Virus record (IMG/VR): IMGVR_UViG_3300046533_000294
Coordinates: 62,001-126,000 of that record
Length of the DNA stretch: 64,000 bases
Source: a virus
Strand: one strand, 5' to 3'
The notes beneath the pieces were generated by a model that saw nothing but the letters and a program-made list of their open reading frames with translations, did not search any database and was not told the DNA's origin. The translations under genes were made by a program, and so were the position numbers. The stretch's first letter is position 1. Each line of letters begins with the position of its first letter. Positions 16,098-24,886 of this stretch are shown in pieces.

Positions 16098-16625
16098 ATG
16101 AGTGAAATGTCTGTGTACGGTAAGGATCTCCATCACGAGAGCCTTGCTGACTACGAGTCGCCAGACGACTACGCCAACCAGCCGGACACGAGAACGATCA
16201 AGCATCTCATGTTCCCCTGGATGGTGGAGGCTCCAAACCCGACGCATGCAGACGGGCCCAACATCCTCAAGGAGCGCGTGGCTCAGCAAGGTGAAGTGGT
16301 CACGATCGAGGAGCTGGGGACGCTCGCGCTGGAGAAGGGTGAGCGTTTGGGATCGTTCTACACTGACGCAGAGCTAGCTGGCCCGCCGGTAGCAGCGCAG
16401 CTGACTGCTGGCGAGGAATCTAGCAACACGTCGGAATGGGGCGTGCCAGAGCTAGTCCAGTACATCGAGACCAACAAGCCCAACGTGGACGACACCGTTG
16501 CTCTCGCGCAGGGCGATCCTGAGGCAGCCAAGCGTGTCTTGGAGGCTGAGACCGAGGCAACTGATGGGGATCCACGTGCTGGCGTCACCAAGGGCCTGGC
16601 AGCGGTCATTGGAGACGGCTCGTAG
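16098..16625 (+). CDS. Hypothetical head protein (175 aa)
   Basis: Start ATG 16098 after AAGGGGGTGACAAG. Acidic; the last part (GVPELVQYIETNKPNVDDTV, then GDPEAAKRVLEAE) resembles a short helical domain often seen C-terminal in phage head-tail connector or linker proteins. Function unknown; position right after capsid suggests a head completion role. Confidence 0.55.
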   Translation: MSEMSVYGKDLHHESLADYESPDDYANQPDTRTIKHLMFPWMVEAPNPTHADGPNILKERVAQQGEVVTIEELGTLALEKGERLGSFYTDAELAGPPVAAQLTAGEESSNTSEWGVPELVQYIETNKPNVDDTVALAQGDPEAAKRVLEAETEATDGDPRAGVTKGLAAVIGDGS

Positions 16626-16632
16626 TGGTGGT

Positions 16633-16652
16633 GGGCGGGTTTCGGCCCGCCC
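16633..16652 (+). terminator. Strong hairpin after head genes
   Basis: GGGCGGG TTTCGG CCCGCCC, a 7-bp GC stem with a 6-base loop, lies between the head genes and the paralog pair. No T-run follows, so it may tune downstream expression rather than stop transcription fully. Confidence 0.5.
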
Positions 16653-16678
16653 TCATCCACTCCGACTAGGAGAAGCCG

Positions 16679-17128
16679 ATGGCAGCCTCAGCCAAGTGGT
16701 ACACAAACGCAGTTCTAGGCGTGTTCAGCTCGACGGCAGCCCGTCGGTTTGACTGGGTGAACGACACCATCAAGGTGACGCTTCACACTTCTGCGTACGC
16801 CTACAGTCAGACAGCAAACACGTACTACAGCGATGTGACCAGCGAGCTAGCCACCGGCTCTGGATATACGGCTGGTGGCTACACAATGGTCAACAAGACT
16901 CTCACCTACGACGCGGCCAGCAAGGAAGTCAGACTGGACGCCGACGATCCGCAGTGGACAGCGGCAACGTTCACGTTCCGTACCTACGTGATCAGAAAAG
17001 ACACGGGCACTCCGTCCACATCTCCGCTGCTCGGTTACGGAGATATGGGGGCTGACCAGTCCATTTCGGGCGGAACGTACACCCTGGTGGGAGATGCAAC
17101 TGGGTGGCTGAAGGACGTGGTGTCATGA
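16679..17128 (+). CDS. Tandem paralog 1, putative virion surface protein
   Basis: 149 residues, beta-rich. It shares its whole layout with the next gene: AKWYxNxVL near the start, DTIKVxLH, GYTAGGxT, LxYDA, MGADQS and a C-terminal GDATGWLKDV. Located between head and neck genes. Proteins of this layout occur in phage structural modules; decoration is plausible but not shown. Confidence 0.6.
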   Translation: MAASAKWYTNAVLGVFSSTAARRFDWVNDTIKVTLHTSAYAYSQTANTYYSDVTSELATGSGYTAGGYTMVNKTLTYDAASKEVRLDADDPQWTAATFTFRTYVIRKDTGTPSTSPLLGYGDMGADQSISGGTYTLVGDATGWLKDVVS

Positions 17129-17144
17129 TCAGTGAGGAGGCAAC

Positions 17145-17585
17145 ATGGCTGTAACGGCCAAGTGGTATGGCAAGAATGTTCTGGATCAGTGGGGTGCTGC
17201 TCCCGTCAACTGGACTTCGGACACGATCAAGGTGTCGCTACATTTGGTCGCCTACGTGCCGAACCAGGACACGGACGAGTTCTTCTCTGCCGCTACAAAC
17301 GAGTTGACGACTGCTGGTGGCTACACAGCTGGCGGAGTTACACTTGCCGGCAAGTCAGTCTCGTACGATGCTCCGACAAACGAGGCACGGCTGATCGCCG
17401 GCAACGCATCCTGGGCATCCGCGACTTTTACATGCCGCATCGGGGTCGTCTACAAGTCCACGGGTGTGGCCGGCACTTCGCCGGTCATGGGGTACGTGGA
17501 TATGGGTGCCGACCAGTCAGTCTCGTCGGGAACGTTCACCATCCAGTGGGACGCCACCGGCGTGCTCAAGGGAGTGGCAGCGTAA
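17145..17585 (+). CDS. Tandem paralog 2, putative virion surface protein
   Basis: 146 residues and clearly duplicated from the preceding gene (AKWYGKNVLDQWG, SDTIKVSLHLVAYVPN, GYTAGGVT, VSYDAPTNEARL, YVDMGADQSVSSGTFTIQWD). ATG follows GAGGAGGCAAC. The two copies have diverged well beyond a recent duplication, so each probably has its own function. Confidence 0.6.
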   Translation: MAVTAKWYGKNVLDQWGAAPVNWTSDTIKVSLHLVAYVPNQDTDEFFSAATNELTTAGGYTAGGVTLAGKSVSYDAPTNEARLIAGNASWASATFTCRIGVVYKSTGVAGTSPVMGYVDMGADQSVSSGTFTIQWDATGVLKGVAA

Positions 17586-17588
17586 CCA

Positions 17589-17990
17589 ATGGCTCGGGCC
17601 GGAGCACCCAGCCAGCGAGGACACGTGGAGCGGCAGGGGCGGGATCTTACTGTGCTCGCTCCTGCCGCGACCTGGCCTCAGCATGTGGACATTCTGACGG
17701 CAGCTGATTTAACGCCGAAGGACATCATCGCGATGCAGGCAGCTGAGCTTCGACAGGTGAAGCAAGAGCTGGAAGTTCAGAAGATCGCTGCTCAGACTAT
17801 CACACGCTTCTGTATCTGTTGCATGTACGTGATTCAGCTCCACACCGGTGAAGAAGTTGTCGCTATCGAGCGAGAAATGTACGAGAAGTTCAGCGGTTCA
17901 GAGATCCAGATTGCTGAGTATCAAGCTGGCCCCGGCCCGGTATTCGGCAGGTTCATCGAGAAGTCACCCGATGTCAGGATTGGAGGGTAA
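17589..17990 (+). CDS. Hypothetical protein (133 aa)
   Basis: Unrecognised. A helical central region (AMQAAELRQVKQELEVQKIA) is followed by FCICCMYVIQLHTG. It is one of two small genes between the paralog pair and the repeat proteins. No RBS of note at ATG 17589. Confidence 0.5.
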   Translation: MARAGAPSQRGHVERQGRDLTVLAPAATWPQHVDILTAADLTPKDIIAMQAAELRQVKQELEVQKIAAQTITRFCICCMYVIQLHTGEEVVAIEREMYEKFSGSEIQIAEYQAGPGPVFGRFIEKSPDVRIGG

Positions 17991-17991
17991 A

Positions 17992-18327
17992 TTGTCTGAG
18001 TACGAAGTTATCATGGTACCACCTGAGGGACAGCCTCAGACGTTCACGGATACCAACGACGCGGACGGGTCAGAGATCGAGCGCCCGATGATTCGTATCT
18101 ATCATCTGAACGCCAGCAGCGAGAACGCGGCACGTGTTATGTGCGAGCGGTCGGCGTTCGATCTTGCAACGCAAGAAGTTGCTGAGAAGGGCGGCTTCAC
18201 GGACGAGCAGCAAGACGAGCAGATGGACGCTGTTCTGTCCAGTCAGTGGGTTATCCAGTCTGTCGAGCCGAAGGGCGGAGCGGCACCGGCAGCAGCAGCA
18301 GCTGAGGAGCCGGCAGCGGCCGAGTAA
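17992..18327 (+). CDS. Hypothetical protein, TTG start (111 aa)
   Basis: TTG 17992 is chosen because GGAGGG lies four bases upstream and directly past the previous stop; ATG 17971 in the same frame has no RBS. The protein is a compact alpha/beta fold (YEVIMVPPEG, IRIYHLNASSENAAR) with an Ala/Pro/Glu-rich tail. Role unknown. Confidence 0.55.
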   Translation: MSEYEVIMVPPEGQPQTFTDTNDADGSEIERPMIRIYHLNASSENAARVMCERSAFDLATQEVAEKGGFTDEQQDEQMDAVLSSQWVIQSVEPKGGAAPAAAAAEEPAAAE

Positions 18328-18364
18328 TGTTGCTCGCTCCCGCAACGGAGATGGGGCCGGTGGC

Positions 18365-20563
18365 ATGCCACCGAATCTGACCACCGGCCCTACCACTCCA
18401 GTCCTCGATAACTTCAATCGAGCGAATGGCGCTCTTGGCTCTGCATGGGCAGGCCCAGCCGGGCAGCTGTCCGACGATGTACCCACAATAAACAACAACC
18501 AGGTATACCAGCAGGCAGATGGCAAGGCTGGTTCGGCCTACCTACAGGGCACTGTTTACGACTTCAATGCTGGCCCGGTCGAGTGTTTCATCGACATCCC
18601 GGTGTCTGGCTATCTTATCACTCAGATCATCGGTTACACATACGCGGTCGGCTATTACTATCGTCTTGTCAACGATTCGAGCAACGGGTGGCTGCGGTTG
18701 GTGATCTGCCATGCTGGCACTGACAATGTTGTCCAGACGCTCAGCGGCGTATCAGTCACAGGCGGCGGCAAAATCTGGATGTGGGTCGAGCCGACGCCCA
18801 GTGGCCCAGGGCTCGACATCTATTGCATGTACAAGCAGTCGGGTGGAGCGTGGAATATGTGCTTCGCTAAGTACACCGACACAAGCCTGGTTAGGACGAG
18901 CGGCTACATCGGCTTGCGCCTTCAGGGCACATCGACTGTTACATCGTCAGCTGACAACTTTGGCGGTGGAGCCCTCTCGACATCGGCCACAGTCGTGTCT
19001 CCGGCAGCCAGCGTTTCAATGGGATCGGTCGCACCTGCATTTCGAGTAGACGACTCAGTGATAGCACCGCCTGCGACCGTTAGTGCGCAATCTATCGCAC
19101 CCATGGTCTCGATTCCGAAAACAGTCGTAGCTCCGTATGCGAGCTTCAGCGCGCAGTCGGTAGCTCCTGCCATCTCGGGAACTGCGGTAGTTATCAGTCC
19201 GCCCGCGCTCTTTACCAGTGTAGCTGTTGCTCCAATCTCGGTGTTGTCTCCGATCGTACTCCCTGGTGCAGCAACTTGGACAGCTACAGCTGTCTCGCCG
19301 GGCCTCGGGCGACAGATCATTAGCACGTCTGGAGTATTCACAGCGAGCATGAGTGCGCCTGGTACGGGCAACCTTCTGGTGCCGCCTGCTGCGTTCTGGA
19401 TGGCATCTGCTGTCGCACCCGCTCCCACCATTTATATCCTGGCTGCTGTCGGGACATTCACGAGCAGCTCTGTCACGCCGGTAGTTGTGCAGGGCTTGTT
19501 CTCATTCCCGAACGCCTGCTTGTTGACAGTCGGCAGTGTCGCTCCGACCTTGAGCATCCTACAGACGGTGACAGTGCCTGCTTCGATCTGGACGGCGAGC
19601 CCGATTGCTCCTCTTCTGGTGAAGACGTTGTTCCCGAATGTGGTGCTGTCGACGTTCTCGACTATCGCGCCTGCGCTTTCTATTGTTACGCCTATCACGG
19701 CAGCTCTGGTGACGTTCCGATCGGGAGCACCATCGTTCATCTCGGGCACGGGACAGTCGCTCGCGATTCCGCCTGCTACGTTCTCAGCCGCTGCTGTCGC
19801 CCCATCGACGTCAGTACTGGTAGTTGTGCCCTATGGATCGTTCACGGCGTCGATCGCTACGCCTGTGCTCGTCAATGTCTTGGCTGCCTCGTCTGCTATT
19901 ATGACGCAGACAAGCGTGGCGCCTGTGCTGGCGAGAAGTCCGCTTGTGTTGATGCCGGCGCCAGTTACGACAATGATTGCTGGAGCGCCGAGCATTCTAA
20001 CTGGTGTGGGAACGACAGCTCCAATCTTTACAGCGAGTGCGTCGCCACCATCCTTGTCCATTTCGCTCGCGCCCACAGCTCCGACTTTCACAGCAGTTAT
20101 TCCGGCTGTACAACTCGGACATACTATCGTTCCGTCGCCGATTCGGACGACGTTCACGAGTGCTGCTTCAATCCAGATGATTGTCCAGTTGCCGGTCGGA
20201 GTCTGGTCTGCGGCCATGACGACTCCCAGCGTCGCTCTCCAGGTGCCCGCTCCGGCCGGCAAGCTTACGATGTCGAGTATGACCATTAGTATGGATGTTG
20301 AGAAGACAGTGTCTATGGACGTAGCGCGCTGGACGGCGCAGCTGCCAGCCCCTGCTTTGAGCATTATTCTCAAAAGTCCCGTTCCGATCTGGGTCGGTTC
20401 GCCGCAGAATCCCCAGATCGGACGGGGCTCGATCGCAGTGCCGGCCTACGTCAACTTCTCTGCGGTTGAGCCAGATGTGCAGCAAGAGAGCACAACGGCG
20501 GTCTACACGTATGTGCCGGGTGAAGTTGTCGAGTCGAATGCGTGGCCGATGTGGCAACACTAG
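18365..20563 (+). CDS. Giant repeat protein 1 with lectin-like N-terminal domain
   Basis: 732 residues from ATG 18365. Residues ~1-200 form a concanavalin/LamG-like beta domain starting DNFNRANGALGSAW, closely related to the N-terminus of the 35416-36966 protein. The rest is a long series of degenerate ~20-residue units around PPAxFxAxSVAPxLS, for example SPPALFTSVAVAPISVL. Probably an extended virion fibre or surface protein, by its size, repeats and position between head and neck genes. Confidence 0.6.
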   Translation: MPPNLTTGPTTPVLDNFNRANGALGSAWAGPAGQLSDDVPTINNNQVYQQADGKAGSAYLQGTVYDFNAGPVECFIDIPVSGYLITQIIGYTYAVGYYYRLVNDSSNGWLRLVICHAGTDNVVQTLSGVSVTGGGKIWMWVEPTPSGPGLDIYCMYKQSGGAWNMCFAKYTDTSLVRTSGYIGLRLQGTSTVTSSADNFGGGALSTSATVVSPAASVSMGSVAPAFRVDDSVIAPPATVSAQSIAPMVSIPKTVVAPYASFSAQSVAPAISGTAVVISPPALFTSVAVAPISVLSPIVLPGAATWTATAVSPGLGRQIISTSGVFTASMSAPGTGNLLVPPAAFWMASAVAPAPTIYILAAVGTFTSSSVTPVVVQGLFSFPNACLLTVGSVAPTLSILQTVTVPASIWTASPIAPLLVKTLFPNVVLSTFSTIAPALSIVTPITAALVTFRSGAPSFISGTGQSLAIPPATFSAAAVAPSTSVLVVVPYGSFTASIATPVLVNVLAASSAIMTQTSVAPVLARSPLVLMPAPVTTMIAGAPSILTGVGTTAPIFTASASPPSLSISLAPTAPTFTAVIPAVQLGHTIVPSPIRTTFTSAASIQMIVQLPVGVWSAAMTTPSVALQVPAPAGKLTMSSMTISMDVEKTVSMDVARWTAQLPAPALSIILKSPVPIWVGSPQNPQIGRGSIAVPAYVNFSAVEPDVQQESTTAVYTYVPGEVVESNAWPMWQH

Positions 20564-22689
20564 TCTGGAACGAGGATTTCGAGACGAACGCGATTGCCAC
20601 GATCTTTCCTGGCGGTAACTCGAATGCCTCGATTGACACCGTTGTCTTCAAAACTGGAGCCAAATCGGCCAGGTTCAATGGTGATCCTGCTTACGGACTC
20701 CACACTTGGACTTCTGGCCCCATCACTGTGTTCAAAGCTTGGATCTGTCTTGCGGCTATTCCGAGCCAGGGCATCGAATTGATGACTTTGAACGGTGGCC
20801 CTCGTTTCGGTTACGACATAGCGTCAAACAAGTTCGGGTGGATCAATGGGACAGCACAAACGATGGATCGCCTATCTGCTGTTACGCCGGTAGCTGGACA
20901 ATGGTATCTCTTTGAGTTCCGTATTAACCAGTCCGCGAATCCGTGGGTGCTCGACTACCAGATCGACGGCGTTCCCCAGACACAGATCACCTATGCTGTT
21001 GCTGCCTCAACAGTCAACGGGATCTATCTCGGGCACACAACTGGGTTCTCGGTGTTCGTCACCCTTAACTGCGATCTGGTGCAAGTATCTCAAACGGCGG
21101 CGGATTACCCGCTCAGCGTTGTCTCGAACACAATAGTCGCGCCACCAGCGACATTCACAGGCAGTTCTGTCGCTCCGGTGATAGCGAGAGATGCGACGGT
21201 TGTCGCTCCGCCGGCAGTCTTGACCGCTAGTTCGGTAGCACCAGGACTGGGCGGTGGAGTCATCACTCCACCCGGTACCTTCTCGGCGTCGTCCGTAGCT
21301 CCGACAGTATCCATCGCCATATCGAAGACGGTAGTTGCGCCACCTGCCACCTTCTCTGGCAGTTCGGTCGCACCCGTACTAACGAAGTCAATCCTGCTAA
21401 CACCGCCAGCAGCGTTTTTCACAGCCGCACCTGTCGCACCAGTCCTGCTGATGATCATGATTACGCCACCTGCCGTATTCACGGCATCTGCCGTAGCGCC
21501 CGTTCTGGGCAAGACTATGGTGCCTAATGCTGTGTTGACGACGTTCTCGGCGGTTGCGCCGCCCGTCACCTTCACCGCTTTGGTCGTAGCTCCGCCAGGC
21601 GTAACGACATTCTTGTCTGTCGCGGCTGGGCTCTCGCGCAGCAGTGTAGTCATCCCCAATGCAGCGACGGCGACATTTAGCTCGGTAGCGCCTCCGATCC
21701 AAACGTCGGTCTCACTGGTGGCAGCAGTCGCGACTTGGACGGCGGCTTCGGTGGCGCCCGCCCTGATCAAGACACAGATTGCTCCACCAGCAACTTGGAC
21801 AGCTACGGCTGTCGGCCCATCGGTTAGCTGGACAGCTCTGATCGTTAGTCCGCCTGGCGTCTTCACCGCCAATAGTGTAGGGCCAGCGATTCAGTCTGGC
21901 GCCGGTATCACTCTAGCTGTGACTGCTTGTCTCTTCACCGCCAAAGGAGTCGGGCCTGCTATCGCTACAGATTGGTTGATCGCAGTGCCGCCAGGGATCT
22001 GGACAGCAGCTGGAGTCGGGCCAATTGTTTTCATTCACTCGTTCTACCCTGCGCCTCCAGCAGTCTGGACGGCTGCTGCGGTTGCTCCTGGGATCTCGTA
22101 TCCAGTTAGCGTTACTGTGCCGGCAGCCCCTGCAACCTTTACGGCGTCCGCTCCTACGGTATTCGCTGGGTCAGGCGTATTCTTAATTGTACCGCCTGTG
22201 ACAGCGAGTTACGCATCTGTAGCTCCGATCCTGCTTAGATCGAGCAGCGTCACCAGTCCGCCGGCATTGCTGACAATGTCTTCGACTGCTCCGGGTCTGG
22301 CAGTCGGATCGGACAGGCTGATCGTGACGTCAGCGGCGACAACTACTTTCTCATCCGCATCTCCAGCTCTTACAACGGGAACAATTGTCGGGGCGCCAGC
22401 CGCTGCTTGGCAGGCGACCGCTGTCTCTCCCCTGGTCGCTATGCGGCTGGCTTCCCCGGCAGGTATAGTCTCGTTCACCGCGAGCGCGCCGATCCCCGGC
22501 TCGCTCGTTTCTGTCACCGCCCCCATAGGACGAGTCATATTCAGTTCAAAGTCTCCAGTGATCATAGGCGTCAGCGTCGGAACAGAGTTCCAGTACACAC
22601 AAGGAACCATCTGGCAGCACTCGATGACAAGTGGTGATGCGATGCAATCTCAGACCGGACGGATTGTTCAAACTCACGAGAGGTTCTGA
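20542..22689 (+). CDS. Giant repeat protein 2 with LamG-like N-terminal domain
   Basis: 715 residues from GTG 20542 (GTG 20551 also possible), overlapping the previous gene. Residues ~1-190 are a LamG-like jelly roll (WNEDFETNAIATIF, KSARFNG, FKAWICLAAIPSQ, GQWYLFEFRI). Then some 25 units of the same PPAxFTASSVAP repeat as in the previous protein, ending in TQGTIWQHS. Different N-terminal domain, same repeat body: a pair of modular fibres. Confidence 0.6.
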   Translation: MADVATLVWNEDFETNAIATIFPGGNSNASIDTVVFKTGAKSARFNGDPAYGLHTWTSGPITVFKAWICLAAIPSQGIELMTLNGGPRFGYDIASNKFGWINGTAQTMDRLSAVTPVAGQWYLFEFRINQSANPWVLDYQIDGVPQTQITYAVAASTVNGIYLGHTTGFSVFVTLNCDLVQVSQTAADYPLSVVSNTIVAPPATFTGSSVAPVIARDATVVAPPAVLTASSVAPGLGGGVITPPGTFSASSVAPTVSIAISKTVVAPPATFSGSSVAPVLTKSILLTPPAAFFTAAPVAPVLLMIMITPPAVFTASAVAPVLGKTMVPNAVLTTFSAVAPPVTFTALVVAPPGVTTFLSVAAGLSRSSVVIPNAATATFSSVAPPIQTSVSLVAAVATWTAASVAPALIKTQIAPPATWTATAVGPSVSWTALIVSPPGVFTANSVGPAIQSGAGITLAVTACLFTAKGVGPAIATDWLIAVPPGIWTAAGVGPIVFIHSFYPAPPAVWTAAAVAPGISYPVSVTVPAAPATFTASAPTVFAGSGVFLIVPPVTASYASVAPILLRSSSVTSPPALLTMSSTAPGLAVGSDRLIVTSAATTTFSSASPALTTGTIVGAPAAAWQATAVSPLVAMRLASPAGIVSFTASAPIPGSLVSVTAPIGRVIFSSKSPVIIGVSVGTEFQYTQGTIWQHSMTSGDAMQSQTGRIVQTHERF

Positions 22690-23420
22690 TGCCTTACTCG
22701 ATCACATTCGAGGACTACACCCCGCCGCCGAAGTTCGATGGGCTGTCATGGACTCAGATCCACATTGAGGAGGCACCGGCGGCATCCGGGCCGTGGACTG
22801 AGATCGATGTGCAGCCCATCGTTCCACTTGATTCTGATCCGACAGAGCCAATGGCGCGTGCTTTCACGACGGACAACGCGACAATCATTAACGGGTGGTA
22901 TCAGATCATCTTCCATGACGCTGCTGCATCGACGGCAGTTCCAACGACCCCGATCCAGAATGCTCCCGTTGATACGATGCCGTATCTGCCTACGCTGGCG
23001 GATCTTGGCGCACTCATGCACGCCCGGACGCAGGACAACATGGGGAACGAAGCCGCCACCTTCAACAACTTCACGCGTCCGACCGGGGATGAAGCCAACC
23101 GTCTTATCCTTCAGGCAGCCGACGATGTGACGACTGCGATCGACACCGACATCCCTTCAGGCGCGTATCGCTACGCGAAGCAAGCGGTCATCTATCGTGC
23201 GGCGATGCTGATCGAGCTAGGTTACTGGCCCGAGCAGATCAACACTGGCCGATCGCCTTACCCGCAGTATGCGGAGCTGTTCGACGCTTTCTTCCTCAAT
23301 CTACAGTCGGCAGTCAACCGCGAGCGCGAGGAATCCATAGAGGGCGAGGATGTAGGTAGTCCAGGCATGGCTGTCTACTCCTTCCCGCTGGGGCCATGTG
23401 CAGGGAGCATCCGCTGGTGA
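22689..23420 (+). CDS. Head-tail connector protein
   Basis: 243 residues. The N-terminal ~90 residues look like a small fibronectin-type beta domain (ITFEDYTPPPKFDGLSW, GWYQIIFHDAA). Residues ~95-215 (LADLGALMHARTQDNMG, ANRLILQAADDVTTAI, KQAVIYRAAMLIELGYWPEQ) match head-tail adaptor proteins that attach below the portal. The extra N-terminal domain is unusual in that family. Confidence 0.6.
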   Translation: MPYSITFEDYTPPPKFDGLSWTQIHIEEAPAASGPWTEIDVQPIVPLDSDPTEPMARAFTTDNATIINGWYQIIFHDAAASTAVPTTPIQNAPVDTMPYLPTLADLGALMHARTQDNMGNEAATFNNFTRPTGDEANRLILQAADDVTTAIDTDIPSGAYRYAKQAVIYRAAMLIELGYWPEQINTGRSPYPQYAELFDAFFLNLQSAVNREREESIEGEDVGSPGMAVYSFPLGPCAGSIRW

Positions 23421-24073
23421 GCTACAACGACCTCACATACGCCAGGTTCGGCACCAACAAAGCGGAGATCGAGAAGATTGCCAACAAGTACAGGCTGACT
23501 GCTAAGCAGGTCACGGACACAGCGCCTGTGATGAGAAGTATTGCGGACAACCTCCAGATCATCTTCAAGCGCAACTTCGAGTCGCAGGGGCGCCGCAAGG
23601 GTGGGTCGTGGCCAGCACTAAAACAAGAGACGATCAAGCACAAGCTTCGCCTAGTGGGGCAAGGAGGCGGGCATCGACTCCAGGGCGGTCGTGCCTTTGG
23701 TGGCGGATTCTTTATCCGTCCCAAGGGATCTTCTGGAATCACTGGCGTATTCAAGCCTACGGCTGGAGCCCTTCACGTCTATGAGCCTGTACGATTGACT
23801 GACAGGCTGTTCAACGCCGCAACGGGACAGACTTCTGAGACGGTGAAAGAGGTCACCAGATACAAGGCCATCGTGGGCGTCCAGGGCATTCCATATGCGA
23901 AGGTTCAACGTGATGGTGGAGGCAACAGCATCCCGGCTCGCAACTATATGATGGTTGACGAGGCCGACAGAATTGAGTTCCTCCATCTCCTGGAGGATCA
24001 CATCTTTTTGTACTACGCTGCTGGCTCCGGGTTCGTGCGACGGGCAAAGGGTCTGGGCGGGTATGTCTTCTAG
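23417..24073 (+). CDS. Neck / tail completion protein
   Basis: 218 residues from GTG 23417 (GTGA overlap with the preceding stop). NLQIIFKRNFESQGRRKGG, SWPALKQETIKHK and the later IPARNYMMVDEADRIEF follow the pattern of Mu gpG / P2 gpS-like virion morphogenesis proteins, which join tail to head. Confidence 0.6.
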   Translation: MSYNDLTYARFGTNKAEIEKIANKYRLTAKQVTDTAPVMRSIADNLQIIFKRNFESQGRRKGGSWPALKQETIKHKLRLVGQGGGHRLQGGRAFGGGFFIRPKGSSGITGVFKPTAGALHVYEPVRLTDRLFNAATGQTSETVKEVTRYKAIVGVQGIPYAKVQRDGGGNSIPARNYMMVDEADRIEFLHLLEDHIFLYYAAGSGFVRRAKGLGGYVF

Positions 24074-24704
24074 TCCTGATATCTTTTCCGAGATCAAGGA
24101 TGGTGCTCAACTTGAGGAAGCCATCATCGCGCATCTATCGGCCTGGATGCCTGTTTACTTGCGTGAGCTAGAGATTCAGCGCGGATGGCCGAATGGCAAG
24201 CATCTGCCCAACGCAAGATCGTTCACAGTTTTCAGCCGTCTCGATCACTTCGATGAGCAGCAGCTACCAGCCGTTGTAGTATCTTCACCAGGGCTGGCTA
24301 GTGCGCCGAAGATGGAGGGTAGCGGCTCGTACACTGCAATCTGGAACGTCAATATTGCAGTCATCGTTTCGGCTAAGGATCAAGCATCAACGAATACGTT
24401 GGCCAAGATATACGCGGCTGCTGTTCGAAGCATCATGGTGCAGAAGCCGAGTATCAGCGAGTTCGCCGTTCACAATGTCTGGACAAACGAGAGCTACGAT
24501 GATCTCGGCAGCTCGGATGGAGAACGGACATTCGCTGTTGGGGTCGGGGAGTTCGCTGTAATGGTAGAAAATGTCGTCAACAAGATGGGAGGCCCACGCA
24601 CCTATCCATTCATCGAACCGCCCGACCCGGAGACGCAGCCTGGCAGCCAGTGGCCTGATGCCCAGGAAGTCATTGTCGAAGTTGAGAAGGAAGGGATCGC
24701 ATGA
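24063..24704 (+). CDS. Tail terminator-like protein
   Basis: 213 residues. SRLDHFDEQQLPAVVVSSPG, then beta strands NVNIAVIVSAKDQ and GVGEFAVMVENVV, as in tail terminator or minor tail proteins encoded just before the sheath. Overlaps the previous gene by 11 bases. Assignment rests mostly on context. Confidence 0.5.
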   Translation: MSSSPDIFSEIKDGAQLEEAIIAHLSAWMPVYLRELEIQRGWPNGKHLPNARSFTVFSRLDHFDEQQLPAVVVSSPGLASAPKMEGSGSYTAIWNVNIAVIVSAKDQASTNTLAKIYAAAVRSIMVQKPSISEFAVHNVWTNESYDDLGSSDGERTFAVGVGEFAVMVENVVNKMGGPRTYPFIEPPDPETQPGSQWPDAQEVIVEVEKEGIA

Positions 24705-24886
24705 CGACAGTCAAGAACGTCGGCGCTCTGACTGACCTGGCCGATGGAAGTATCCTGGAGCCAGGGGCAACAAAGGACGTCACAGCGAAGTCGCTGGGCG
24801 ATCCTTACAACCAGTGGCTGATCGAGGAGGGGCGCATCGAGGTCGTCTCCGAGGAGCCCAAGGCAAAGAAGGGTGGTGACAAATGA
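24701..24886 (+). CDS. Hypothetical small protein (61 aa)
   Basis: ATGA overlaps on both sides couple it to the tail terminator-like gene and the sheath. Sequence VKNVGALTDLADGSILEPGA, then IEEGRIEVVSEEP; small beta protein with a Lys-rich tail. Function unknown. Confidence 0.6.
   Translation: MTTVKNVGALTDLADGSILEPGATKDVTAKSLGDPYNQWLIEEGRIEVVSEEPKAKKGGDK

Noticed and set aside
21105-21872. Long leftward Ala/Thr/Val-rich frame
   Set aside because: Antisense of the PPAxFTASSVAP repeats; codon bias makes it open.
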